Origin: Combretum micranthum
Taxonomy: Eukaryota; Streptophyta; Magnoliopsida; Myrtales; Combretaceae
DNA: 64,000 bases
Assembly (NCBI GenBank): GCA_024138025.1
Contig: JAMXBD010000093.1
Coordinates: forward strand, 1,736,001 to 1,800,000
Reading direction: 5' to 3'
The first letter of the stretch is position 1; every line of letters begins with the position of its first letter. The notes beneath the pieces were generated by a model that searched no databases, was not told the origin of the DNA, and saw only the letters and a program-made list of their open reading frames with translations. A program made the position numbers and the translations under genes. Below are positions 36,401 through 48,743 of this stretch, piece by piece.

Positions 36401-36651
36401 TTTGACAGGAAATTTCAAGAAAATTTGGAGCTATTTTGTTTTTTAAGTTCGTTGGAAATTTTTATTTAGTTTGGTTTGTGTACCATGGAAAGGATATGTT
36501 GGGTGTAAATCAAATCAAACCAAACTGAATAAAACTTTCCTTAATCAAACCAAATCTCGGGGTTTACACCCAACATATCCTTGCCATAGTACTAGCACAA
36601 ACATGATCCACGCCTGACACTGTTGTGCCTTGTGGGTTAGGCTAGCTAACA
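33421..36651 (-). mobile_element. Probable solo LTR, 3.2 kb
   Basis: Starts TGTACGCCCC and ends CTAACA. The same six bases ACCTAA flank both sides (33415-33420 and 36652-36657). Internal organisation resembles the solo LTR at 50100-53442: GGCTTAGTGAATAAC at about 33837, then AACAAGCAAGTTATT. Read on the minus strand, a TATATATA box lies near 35902-35912, so orientation is probably minus. No protein-coding region is present. A 6 bp rather than 5 bp flank means one base may be chance. Confidence 0.65.
36481..36591. repeat. Hairpin: 29 bp inverted repeat with ~53 bp loop
   Basis: Left arm 36481-36509 (contains AAGGATATGTTGGGTGTAAA) and right arm 36563-36591 (contains TTTACACCCAACATATCCTT) are reverse complements with about two mismatches. 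The loop holds CAAACCAAA-like direct repeats. It sits near the minus-strand start of the solo LTR. Confidence 0.85.
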
Positions 36652-36657
36652 ACCTAA

Positions 36658-37327
36658 TGGGAGCCAGCTACATGTAAAGAGTGTCTCCTAGTCCTATTGG
36701 AGATTGCAATGGCCACTTTATTTTGGAGATCGAAATTGTATCTTTAAGGAACTTGATAGGGTATATTCAACAATCTGACACTTCTTTTCTTTGAGTATCA
36801 AATACTTATAAGAAATTATGCAAATAGTTGTTTAATTGAAAAAATCTCTACACTCTCACTAGTTGAAAAAAAATTCTCAAAAGGTGACAAAGGCATACAT
36901 TCTACACCCTCTACATAAAAGAATTGGTTAAGTGATTTCTTCTTTAGGACTGAACCCACAGACTAACTTAAGCATCGGAGTGATTATGCCACACAATTCT
37001 CAGCATAATGCTAATCTAGTTTTCTATGTGCACAGGTCATAGGTGAACCATCACCCCCTCCTTCCGTTAGCTTGGGAGGAGGGTCCCAAACTCTACCGAC
37101 ATGTTTGGTACTTGCGACAAATGTAATGCATCATAAATTCTTCCATGACAACTCAATTCCAAATGTTGAGTATGCAAAGATATTTTGATGACAACATGAT
37201 ATAGTGTTTTGTGTTTAATAATAAATGCCCTAGTGTACTGAAGTTTTTATAAATAGCAAACTTTGAGTCATGGAAAATCTTTGCTAGAGGAGACAAATTT
37301 GTACAAGATTTATGAAATATCTTGAAA
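36658..37327. other. Sequence between two solo LTRs, no gene
   Basis: Short remnant of whatever element or intergenic DNA received the LTRs on both sides. It contains a CCCCTCC...GGGAGGAGG palindrome near 37054-37083. No coding potential. Confidence 0.45.
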
Positions 37328-37332
37328 ATTTA

Positions 37333-40300
37333 TGTCACAAAGATAATAACAAACAAAGATAATAATATTAATAGACAATAATAAATCATATTGGAATAAA
37401 AATACATACATATATATATATAGTAATTAATAATGATAATAAAAATGATTAACAAATATGATAAGGCATTATTATGAATAAAAATAATGTAAGAATTTAA
37501 AATTTAATAAAATTTAAAGAACAAATAATTAAAATGAAGATAATAATTGATATGCATCAAAACAAGGATGGGTAAAATACATAATTTAGGTGATAACTAA
37601 CTTAATTAATACAAAACATAAGGGTATGGAGGTAATTTTCATCTCAAACATATAATTTATATGTTTAAGGCATGTCACCCTTAAATAAAAACCTTAGTTT
37701 CCTAGTTCCTCTCATATTTCACATTGTAAGACTTCTTGAAAAAGTCATCATCTCAAACTTTCTCTAATTTTCATTAGGAAGAAAACTTGACTTTATTCTC
37801 TCTTTTAGGATTAAAAGACTTATACAAGAAGATTTTAGAGAAAAAGGTAAGAACTCAAGAGAAAAAAGGAGTGCTTAAGAAGCTTCTTCAACAAGCAAGC
37901 CTTGATTAGTAGTAGTAGTAGTTTGTGATTGTGTTTTTCTTCATTATAGGTAAGCAATCCTATTTTTAAATTCTTGATTTTGATTATTTGATCAATGATT
38001 TAATATTGAAATCATGGATTATATTATTAGATCTATAGATTTAGGAATGGATGATGAATGATTATAGTTTATGTTGTTGAATATGTGTTGGAAATTTAAA
38101 AAATTAGTGTAGATGATGATGATTTGATTCATGAGCCATGATTTGATTTCTAAATTATAGATCTAATGGTAAACTAGGTAAAATAACATCAAATAAACAC
38201 GTTAATGATGATTAGGATCAATAATTAAATGATGTAATCAAATGTTATATCTATAGATCTATGGATTTATGATTAGGTGATGAATGACTATGAATATTTA
38301 TGTTAAACAAAAGCTGGAAGATCATTAAGTTGTAAAATCTAAATAAAATATCAAAGGAATTTATTTATGGATGAAATTTTTAGGAATGTTATCTTAATTT
38401 ATTTATATTTAAATTAGAAATTTTTGTGATTTTTGAAATATATTTACAATTTTTAAAAATTATATTATCAAATAGCAAATATAGAGCAAAAACAAAGTTT
38501 TGAACAACATGGTGGTAGTAAAGTATGGGGCTGAACTAGTGACATTTTCTTCTCCTTTTGCAGTGAGAGTATAATGGTTTGAAATATTAAGAAGCCTATT
38601 TTAATATGGTGTAATGAATCGGCCAAGAACCGATCAGGATCATCCTCAATTTTGTAAAAACCGATCAGTCACTAGTGTTGTTTCTTTGTTCTGATCAAAT
38701 TAGAAATTTTAAAAAATCATATTAAACCAACTCAATTGGGTTGAAACAACTTAGAAACATGTAAATCAATGAGTTAGGAAATTCATATAAAAATTTAGGC
38801 TCAAAACAAGTCTATAAGTTATTGAACCAGTCTAATTAAGATAGATTGCGCACTAGTTTTCAATAGAAAAGTAAAATATTAGAATTAAAAGAAAATTAAT
38901 TCTAATCAAATAAATATGGAATAAATGTGAATAATATCTTTTCATACTAAAATATGAATTTTAAGATGAATAATTATTTATTTTGATTTTACGAATTTAT
39001 TTAATATAATAGGTATATATAATGAATTATAAGATGATTAAGCTTATTAAGAATCTAGTTTAGGTTCCTTAGAACACTTAAAGGTAAAATTGGATTATAA
39101 AGGATATGAATGGACTAATTACACCTTAAATGAGTTGTTTTACTTAAAAAAAGTTTATTAGACTAATTATAAGATATGCTATTGAGAATATCACCCTAAG
39201 GACCTAAATACTGTAAAATAAGTTTTAGGTGGTTGAGTTAGGTATCAAATGGACTTTAATATATGGAATGAATTAAAACTAAATTTATTTTAGAACTTAA
39301 TAATGATCTATAAAAATATTTTTTTAAATAGGAATTACGCAGAATCTCAACTTAAATAGCTAATATATATATATGTATGTATAATTATAACTTAGGATTT
39401 ATTGATAAATGATCCAATAAGAATGAATGAGAGATTGAGTGAATTAAAACTTATTAAGATAATTTCTTATATAGATTCTTGTTTTATGAATTATCTATCA
39501 TTTATTTGTGGCAAGATTTCCTACTTGAGTACAAGTATGTAATAACTTGATTGTTACTTGTAGGATAGACATCATAAAATAAATAATATTTAAAGATGAC
39601 CTACTTAATTGCTTAAGTGTGCTTTTATCATTTAATTTGGTTCAGGAAGCAACAACCTTGCATGGTGATGCTAGCACGATAGTTAAGTGCTTAGGCTACC
39701 TTTAGCATAATTGATATATTAAGGTGGCTTAATGGGTAGCTAATAGGGAGAACAATATAGGGGTAATGTCTATTTGGATTAGAGAGAAGTAATATAGCAT
39801 GACTCAAGTTAATAGGATTGGCTAAGTTGCATTATATTATGGACTGTGATAGGTAGAGATGAGTAATGACTATGAAATCTAGATTGAGCTACTTACTTAG
39901 AATTTCTTCCAAAGGAGTAGATACCTATGCCACCTATATCAACCCCTGAAGCAGTTACTACTACTAAGGACCCTTAGATTCATATAGCATGTTACCAGAG
40001 TGTGAGTGCTTCAATATTGATCTGTTTCACCTAAATTAAATATATAAAATGATGGTTGTTGCATGTGCATTAGCATAAGAACGTGTGATCATAACCTGTG
40101 TACTTGTGTTGCTGTTGTACTATCTTTGGCTCATATTTTCTTTTTCAAGTGATGATGATGATGTTGATATAGATGCTTTAGCTACTTTGGCTATGGGTTG
40201 AATGTTGGTGAGACTCGAACTGGACGTCAGATGTGTTGGATTTTGTTTTTTTTTTAATATATTAATATGAGTGTTTAATATTTGTATTGTAAGGTTTATG

Positions 40301-40470
40301 ATGTATTACTAAGAGATTATTTACTGTTACTTATCAAACTTAAATAAGGTTTTTCTTAATCTAAAATTGGTGAAAAAGTCACTTGGTTTATGGTAGCCTT
40401 TACGTATAATATTTAAGTGTTATATGTGGTGAAATTGTTCATGCTCTAGATCCTATTTGGGGCCGTAACA
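37333..40470 (+). mobile_element. Solo LTR, 3.1 kb, with perfect target duplication
   Basis: Begins TGTCACAAAG and ends GGGGCCGTAACA, flanked by ATTTA on both sides (37328-37332 and 40471-40475). About 0.3 kb in, an AATTTATA stretch near 37654 is followed by a leader-like region ending in GAGAAAAAGGTAAGAACTC (about 37839), which looks like a splice donor in the transcribed part of the LTR and supports plus orientation. No gag or pol lies inside, and no second LTR is nearby. Confidence 0.78.
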
Positions 40471-40539
40471 ATTTATACTACTATGGCACAACATATGAAG
40501 GATTGCTTTTGGGAATTCTAAGGAAAAACACACTCTCTT

Positions 40540-40870
40540 GATAGCTATATCAACTTTTGAATTCGATCATGTTTTTTCATGAACAACTGCGAAAGAAATC
40601 TTAGATAAATTGCAAGCTAATGCATGAATGAACTAACTCTATTAAAAGATCAAGAAAAAACATGTAGGTGCAAGAATATCAACAATTCAAATTATAACCG
40701 AGTAAAATTTAATGAAGGTTTTAATTGTTTTTCGTTAATTCTAAATGATCTTGCTTCTCTTGGTGTTAATTACTCCGCCTAAATTCTATTAGAAAAAATT
40801 ATTATAATTCTACCCAATACCATAGATAAAAACATTAATTGGTAGATCTTACAATGCTGATATTCAATGA
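40540..40870 (+). pseudogene. Copia gag (UBN2-like) relic
   Basis: Broken frames read AKEILDKLQAN near 40589 and then FNEGFNCFSLILNDLASLGV near 40710, continuing to ILPNTIDKNIN. This order (DKL near the start, a later LASLG, then the ILxxLP motif) is typical of the Copia gag polypeptide. Several stops are present and no LTR or pol was found next to it; the neighbouring solo LTR may have inserted into this older element. Confidence 0.5.
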
Positions 40871-43009
40871 TTTAAGAGGAGAAACCAATGATATAACAGT
40901 TGATTTTTTTTTTTTTTGTAATTGCAATTTCATTCCCTCTTATTCCTTATAGAATTTGAATTGCTATTATGGAACCTAATTGTATTTATGGTCTATGATA
41001 GCATATAGAAGTATACTCTATAATGTATTTGCTTAGTTTTGTTAATGTGTAAAATAGTATATAAATATAAGAGATTAAGGTTTTTAACTTTAAGATACCA
41101 AAAACACTATATTAGCCTACGGTAAACTATGTTCATGATATATACTTAAGAACATGTAGAAGAGAGTAAGCTTGATGACAAAAATGACATAAATTGGAGT
41201 GGTTATCGCCCAGATAAATGCGTCATGGAGATCTCATTGATAGATTCAAGTTGGTTTGAAGAGATAGAGCCTTCTAGTGGTTTCCTCTCAATGTAGAAAC
41301 CAGGCTCTTTTGGATGAGGCAGTGGAATATCACTTGACAGCATCAGAATCACAGTTGACATAGTTGGCCTGTCATCTGGACTTTGTTGCACACATTAAAG
41401 ACCAACTTGTATTGACCTTAAAACTTCATATTTAATGTATGAGTTTCTAATCACTTCATCAAGCAATTCGATGGAGCTGTCTCGTGAAAAAGGCCACCAA
41501 GCCCAACAAGTTGATAGAGACACATTAGTACTATTCTTAAAGCTAATTGCTAGGCACTAGTTAATAATAATTTTTATGCATTATTATAAGTTCACCCCTA
41601 ATTAAACTAATGGTTTGATGCGAATCTCAAAGCCTTTACTTTGTGCTAATAACTTATGAAAATACAAAATACCTCCCCAACTAGCAGAACAGATCCTAGA
41701 TCGTTGTTAGCTACATATAGCAATGGATTTGAGATATATAAAAAGAGTTGGCAAGGTGACTTCATATTTTCAAAAGTTATTAGGAGATTAGGGGTATATC
41801 AAATCTTGCAATATAGTTTTGGAAAAATAAATAAATAAAAAGATAAATGAAATTTGTGCTAGATGATAAGAACTTACATGTCCTAGAAGATTGAAATCAT
41901 GGTTCTTGTAGTGGAAACCTCTATGTCTCTTCCCACTAATTATCTCTAGTAGTAGAACACCAAAGCTAAAGACATCAGATTTTACAGAATAGATACCATC
42001 AATTGCATACTCTGGTGACATATAGCCGCTGCATATTAATCATTGTATTAGGATCACTAAAAGCAAAGGATTAAGCTCAAAACATGGAGATTTAGAAAAT
42101 CTTACTATGTCCCTGCCACATGTCTAGTGTTCATTCTACTCTCGTTTGCTCTGAAACTTCTAGCTACACCAAAATCAGATATTTTTGCATTCAAGTCTTT
42201 ATCCAGCAAAATGTTCCCGGCTTTTAAGTCTCTATGAATGATTCTCAACCTCGAATCTTGGTGAAGGTAGAGGAGACCTCTAGCAATGCCATTGATGATA
42301 TTAATACGCGTACTCCAATCAAGCAACTTTTTCTTATTGGCATCTGTCAATGCATATATCAAGAAATCAATAATAAACCATAGGAAGAGGTCTACAGTTG
42401 ATATTGTTCTATCAAGGAAATTAAAAAAATAAGACAAATAAGGTAATTGCAAATGCATATAAGAACAACTGGTCAGTGCAAATAAATTTCTTGAACTTTT
42501 AAGGCGAGTTTTTGCCTCTCTATAACTTTTGAAAATATATGATTATGTCTCAAAATATTGTGGCCTCAAAGTAAGTAGTAGACTTAGGAGTACATTTGTC
42601 ATTTGCCCAAAATTAAAATTATATATTTAGGATTTTCTTAGAGCTTGGACCTATGTACTTAAAACATGATGGATAGATTAAACGTGTTAAAAGAATCATA
42701 CCAAAGATGAATAAGTCCAGACTCTTGTTGGGCATGTACTCATAGATCAACAAATAATATTTGTCAATACAATACCCTAGTAGCTTGACTAGGTTTCTAT
42801 GTTGAAGCTTGCCAACATATTGAACTTCATTTTTGAGTTCATGAATTCCTTGTTTTGAGTTACGTGACAGCTTCTTCACTGCTATCTCTTGACCATTCTT
42901 AAGCATACCCTGCAGGGCAATCAAATCTAAATGGTTTTGTTTCTTCACGCATATGGTTAAGAAAAAGAGTTGGATTTTACCTTTGGGATTTAAAAACAAA
43001 GTTCTCTTA

Positions 43010-43245
43010 CATTGTGTTTGATAAAGTGGAAGTCGATGGAAACAAAGAAAAGTGAAGTGAAGGGAAGGGAAGTGACATGAAACCAACTTCTCTTCATTTC
43101 CCTCAATTTCATGCCACAAATGGAAGAAAAGAATCTCCACTTTCCTTGGTTTCATCTAATTTCATCCCCATTAAAGATTGCCAAACACACAACTTCACCG
43201 CATTTCATTCACTTTTTCCCGATTTCCTCCAACCCAAACACAGTG
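43010..43245. mobile_element. 236 bp MITE in an intron of the kinase pseudogene, PIF/Harbinger-like
   Basis: Terminal inverted repeats CATTGTGTTTG and, on the other strand, CACTGTGTTTG, flanked by TTA on both sides (43007-43009 and 43246-43248). A 3 bp TTA/TAA-type duplication is the hallmark of PIF/Harbinger-derived MITEs. It lies in the ~1 kb intron between exons 3 and 4, which is under 0.1 kb in the intact gene. Confidence 0.7.
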
Positions 43246-46055
43246 TTACAGCAAGGATATTTATTAAACTTGACTTGATAAATGGAAGCAATAAACAATA
43301 TGGCCCCTATTCTCTGGTCAAGATAGAAAAAAATTCACAAATTCTAAAGTGGTAAGTATAAAAAATCATTAATCTCACGAGACACTTAGAAATGTTTCCT
43401 AAACGATAATGTCAAATGCAATATTCTCAAAATCCTTATATATGTACCCCAATATGGCCTACGTATAATTGCACACACAGTTAAGAAACAAGTAGGACAA
43501 AACTGAGAAATAGGTTAAGACATCGCGCAAGCCTTGGTCTGACTAAGAGACTTTATCCATCGAATTTGGCGGAGCAATTCCACTAACCCCTTTCTCTGGT
43601 CAAGCACCCCTTTTCAAATCAGCTGCTAAGGTGGGCTGATCTTCCTTTCCAAGTGATTTTGGTCGATTAAGAGTCTGAAACACCCAAAGTCTGTCGAGTT
43701 CTTCTATCATAACTATATATCATATCAAATCCACAGACTCACGACTAATATCTGACAACATCCCTAATTTTCACATTTCAATAAAAAGTTGAATCCACAT
43801 TATGATGTGTCCTACAGAAATGCAAAATTTGATTCTGCATAAATAGCAGAACTAAAATCTTTAGCAAGACAGAGATATGACAACTTCACTGATGCAAAAC
43901 CACAACTAGACATTAACACTGATGAGTCATATCTACGATTACAAGCACTTACCTTGTATACAGGTCCAAATCCCCCTTCTCCAATCTTGTTGGTATCGGA
44001 AAAGTCATCAGTAGCTATTGCTATAGTAGCCAAGTCAAAGAGTGGCAATTCTAGTCCTTCCTCCTGATATTCAGCAGTTTCCATTACTGCTGCCAGATTG
44101 CTTGCCTTAACTCCTGCAAAAGTATGAATCTTTACCTCCACAAGAGCAGAAATATATCTTTTTGAATACTCACGGGTCATGTTGCTATACTTGATGCTAG
44201 CTATTGTAGGATGCAAAAAATGAAAATTGATACCAAACTTGATAAACATACTAGATCATAACATTTGACCTAGAGTGCATCTATGGATGGAAAGTAAGAA
44301 TACCATAAACTTCTGAAGGATGATATGAAAAACAATCAATCAATAAGAACATCCTTAGAAAAGATTTAGAGCAATGTGACTATTGCTCTTTCGAGTTTGA
44401 CATGGACTGGTCCACATGAACCTATAAGAGCATGTAGCCGTGATATGTGCTGTCGTATGTATACGTTATTCCAGTAAGGTCTAGATGGATCAGGCCCACA
44501 GATGAAAAGCTCATTTCAAGGACATATCAGAGCAAGCAGTGTATATATTAACGTATACCATCTGTGAAAAACAAGGTCTAATTAAAGCTATTAGAGCAAA
44601 TAGCTGTGGTACGAGCTATTGTATACGTATACGTTAGTCCAACAAGGTCTATATCGAACAGAGCTACAGAAGAAAAATTCAATTTAAGGACATATCAGAG
44701 CAAGCAGGCATATTTTCAAATATGCAATCTGTGAAAAGTGAGACTGTGCTGCTGATCTGCATAACAAAACTAATTGGAGTAAATTACCTTCCATCAGTAA
44801 CTTCTTGTTTCTCTTCTTTCGCTGGATGCACAAAGCTAACACCAAGCCCAGAAGAAGAATCGTTGCTAATGGCAATATTGAGCTTAGGATGATCACCTTT
44901 TCTTTCTTGTTAGGCAACCCACGCAGAGCTGAGAACAGTAGTTGAAACATAAAAGACTAAAAATCAGATTTTATATGTCGTGGTTGAAATTTCCCAAACT
45001 AAAGTACTATGTGCTTTAGCATACACTCAAGTTGCACTATTTATGAACATTAGCTTACTACTTCAAAAGGCACCTAACACCAGGGTGTTGTCTACCTTAG
45101 CATAGTATCTTTATGGTTATGTACTTCGATTAAGCTGCTTTCCAAAAGGTTGCACTTCACTAAGCAAGCCTAATTCTGGATTTTGAAACTCCAAGCGTAG
45201 TTTTCAAGACGTGCTAGCACTAGCATACCAAGATAGGACAAGGCAAATAAACTTTACCTGACTCTGATGCAGCCATTCTGATGTATATTTCTTGCCCATT
45301 TATGTTGTATTCTCTGATGTCAATAAGTGGTCCAAACCAGAGCAAGCATCCACTCCCACCATCTGTTATATACATATTTGCATACGCCATACAGGAACAG
45401 TTTCTCTTGCAAGCTCGCTCGCAATCCTTAAGATCCATGCTCTTGTCATACCAGGATTGCCTTGTATCTGGCAATCGGATACCAGAATATTCCACAAATA
45501 TGTCTTTGGAGCAATCCAAAGGAACTCGCCTAGAACAGCCACTAGACCAATTAAAATGATCCCACTCTAGAAGGGACACAGGGATAAAGCCTTTTAGGCA
45601 TTGGCATTCTGGAGAACTAAAATAATTGCAACTGCCGTACACACCACATAACCCATATGTGTCACAAATATCTATCGGAGCAGAAAGATAAAGATACCAA
45701 CTTTGAGCTCCATCTGAAAAGGTTTCGCGTTGCAAGGTACCATTTGAAGTTATAGTCAACTTGCAATGAACTGTTTTGCTACGATCTTCATTATGGTAGT
45801 ACATTTCCTCATCATTCAGCACGAACTCGTATTTGTAATACTTGTTCGGGCTTAAGTTAGGACTACCAGTGAATCTTACACCATTCCATGATCCTACTCT
45901 TAACTTGATGGATGGACCTTGCATCATATATAACTGCGGATATCCTTTTGGATCAACTAGGTATGTGAAATTACCAGAAGAAGGATCATCAACACCCTTC
46001 CATGATGTTAAATAGCGGTTGAACCCCGAGGTCCGGTTTCTTCCAAGCTTCATGC

Positions 46056-46115
46056 CTGCTATAAGAGTGTCAATAGGATAATCAAAACTCTGCTATAAGA
46101 GTGTCAATAGGATAA
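46056..46115. repeat. Exact 26 bp direct repeat creating the first nonsense codon
   Basis: Units at 46056-46081 and 46090-46115 are identical (CTGCTATAAGAGTGTCAATA plus six bases) with 8 bp between them. On the coding strand one unit encodes the expected DYPIDTLIA stretch. The other has replaced the ~13 residues that lie there in the intact paralogue and contributes the TAG. Confidence 0.92.
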
Positions 46116-46518
46116 CAAGATTCCCCGAGTCTAAGAGCTGAGCAACAGGATTGCTCACTAACACAAACATGTTACAAGACCATATTTCACTCTCGTTGCC
46201 ATTCACAAGCACGAGACCTGCCTTGCTGGTTATCTTCAAGATGCCCGAAGAATCGACCAGGGGAGCATCTCTATTGGCAATCCAGACTACTGTCCTAGTA
46301 GGGATATTCTTGTACCATATTCCTAAGTATCTGTTTCCATGATTACCCAAACCGAAAAATCCGAGTTCAAAGATTCCTCCTGCAGATATTATACTCTCTC
46401 CATCACTGAGGTTCCGTGATGTGCTTAAGGTATCTATTGCAAATGAATATTGTTTGATGCACATGTAAGAAAAACAAAGAACTATGGCATAAGACACCCT
46501 AGGAAATGTTCTTGTCAT

Positions 46519-48152
46519 GCTGCCTCAATGAATGGTACTAGGAAACCAAAATGAGATTCTAGGAAATAAATGTGATTCATGAAGACAAATATAAAGATAA
46601 TTTAGTAATTTCCCCGACATGGAATGTAATTGTCTAGGGATAGGACTGTTCCAGCTTCTTTCTGTTTCGTTTATCTAATTTTGGTCGGGTTAAGGGAAAA
46701 AAAAAAATATATATATATATATATACACACTTTTTTTAAAATTTACGAAAATGGCACAAGCATTAAAAATCAAAATACAAAAGTCCAAGAACACAAAACA
46801 ATCGCTACAAGCATTAAAAAGGTTGAAACGAACTCAATTGAGCAAATCAATACTCTTGATATAGCGCTCAAAATTCAGTCTTTGAAACAGTGTAATAGGT
46901 TTCATAACTCCTCCCCAATTAAAAGTTATACCTAATTTAAGTTGCTATAGAGAACAATTTATTTTCAGTTTACTTTTTGTAAACAATTTGTCCAACTGGT
47001 GCAATTACATATTACCAAGACTAATCTATCCGCGTCAGTTGAAGAACAAAAAGATGACTTCTACACATCATTGCAACACGTAAGTTAAACTCATCTTGAT
47101 GATTTTCATCAAGAGTATTCATCGAGTTTAGTGTAATTGTAATTGAATTAATTCATCCAAGTTCATGGCAGTACAAAATATATTATTAAAAAATTAAGAT
47201 TTAAAGATAAAATTTCTATCTTTAAATGTAAATTTTTATCATAAAATTATCATTATCGATTATATTTGTAGAAATATAACTGATCTTACCAGTTTTCTAT
47301 TGCATAAACTAGTTTTCTTGTAGTTCTAGTCTTTTAAGAAATGAGTTTAACTTACATATTATTTAGATTTTTTTTACCCTTGCAATTTTTTTATTAAATA
47401 TTATTTTTTCCTTATTCCAATTTTAGTTTTTTTTATATCTATTTTTTACATTACAAAAAAAGATGACAAAAATATATAAAAGTACATTCATAGTATTTAA
47501 AAAAATAAATACCTAATGAATCCTATAAAATTGGACTTATCAATTTTCTTTTCCACTTATTTATCCTCTACTTTATTAATTTTCACAAAATTACTAATTA
47601 AAATTTTCTTTTAAATACATAAAATATATTTTTAAACATTTTGGTCTAAAAATACATGTTATAATTATGAAATAAAAAATATAAGATACAAATAATATAA
47701 TTTTTAAAATATAAACTATAAATAAGTACACATAAATAAAATACAGTATACATAAACATTAGATGCAAATATGACTAAAAAAAAAGAAAAAAAGTAAACA
47801 TACTCAAAGTCGTTCATGGTTTTATTTGAGGGGTCTCCGCGATAAAGGTCGTTAATACGACAATGTTTCTCCATGTGATGCGATGTTTATGGTCCACTAT
47901 AAATATTCCCGCCGTGTAGAAAATCTTGCAAGAAATACTGTGGCGGGCCTATGGCTAAAAATATGGTTAAAAAATATGTAATGGGCGGACGTAAATTGTA
48001 CGTAGCCAGGGATGACATATGTACAACTACATGATATAAGAAAGAAAATAAAAAAAAAAAGGAAAATATCAAATTTAGTACTTGATCTTTGATAATAGAT
48101 CCAATTAGATATATAAATTTTCACATACCAAATTGAACATTTTGTGTCCTAA
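46519..48152. other. Intergenic region upstream of the kinase pseudogene
   Basis: Should include its former promoter. A microsatellite lies at 46696-46730. The rest is AT-rich with long A/T runs around 47360-47800. No gene or known repeat was recognised. Confidence 0.45.
46696..46730. repeat. A-run followed by (AT)n(AC)n microsatellite
   Basis: About eleven A, then about eleven AT units, then ACACAC. Confidence 0.9.
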
Positions 48153-48157
48153 AATAC

Positions 48158-48373
48158 TGTTAAAATTAGCACCATAACCATCTAATACAAAAGCTTTTAA
48201 GCTTATAGATATGATGACTTAATTTTTTTTTAAAAGGGTTATAATGAGCACACAAGGATTTGAACTTTTTGACATACTATTTTGATATCATGTTGAGGTT
48301 AGCACCATAATTATCTAATCTAAAAACTTAAACTTATAGATATAGTGTATGTTGTTATATCTATTATTCAATA
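48158..48373 (-). mobile_element. TRIM retrotransposon 2 (216 bp)
   Basis: Same family as the TRIM at 8289-8497. LTR-like repeats start at 48158 (TGTTAAAATTAGCACCATAA) and 48291 (TGTTGAGGTTAGCACCATAA). The core, read on the minus strand, begins TGATATCAAAATAG next to the LTR, an eroded primer site. A perfect AATAC flanks both ends (48153-48157 and 48374-48378). No coding capacity. Confidence 0.82.
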
Positions 48374-48743
48374 AATACTACCACAATTAACTCAATCAAC
48401 TTCGTTATCCATCATGGACCCATACACTAATAGATACTTGACATGTGTTCATCTATTAAAGAACAACACTCACTTAACCTAACCCTAGTAAAGATGGAAA
48501 AACAAAACCAAAATTTTTCACTCTTAGTCACACACCAACCAAAAAGATAGAAAAAAAATCAAGAGAAACATAGGGTAAAGTGGAGTATAGTGAAACCCAA
48601 AAGGAGAAAGAGACACATTTGCCACAAATCAAAAGGAAAGAGAAGACCTAACCCTAGTGGCGATCTACCCAAGCGAGATGGCAATCAGATCCTAACCCTC
48701 AGTTCCCTTGAAACACTAAAAAACAAATAGAGTAGGTGTGATA

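Larger units (their letters stand above)
41203..46518 (-). pseudogene. Receptor-like kinase pseudogene (G-type lectin, SD1-like)
   Basis: Same seven-exon plan as the gene at 28.7 kb: 45258-46518, 44788-44928, 43953-44113, 42702-42909, 42106-42343, 41878-42028 and 41203-41502. The exon lengths add to 820 codons without any frameshift. Bulb lectin (YLGIWYKN, VVWIANRD), SLG, PAN (CKRNCSCMAYANM), membrane span, [23 protein letters not shown] and DFG are all readable. Three lesions break it: TAG at 46093-46095 in the lectin exon, where WQSFDYP should begin; TAA at 41395-41397 in the last exon, at the second Leu of the expected GLLCVQQ; and GG instead of AG at the last acceptor (41503-41504). The frame is otherwise so well kept that inactivation looks fairly recent. 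A truncated product or stop readthrough cannot be excluded. Confidence 0.9.

Noticed and set aside
36658..37327. A gene between the two solo LTRs
   Set aside because: No open frame, splice pattern or domain; looked for and not found.
42619..43155. 178-codon frame as a single kinase exon
   Set aside because: Only its middle part (42702-42909) is exon; the rest reads through intron and a MITE, with clear splice sites on both sides.
45281..45570. Plus-strand frames of 92 codons
   Set aside because: Antisense shadows of the lectin/PAN exon of the pseudogene.
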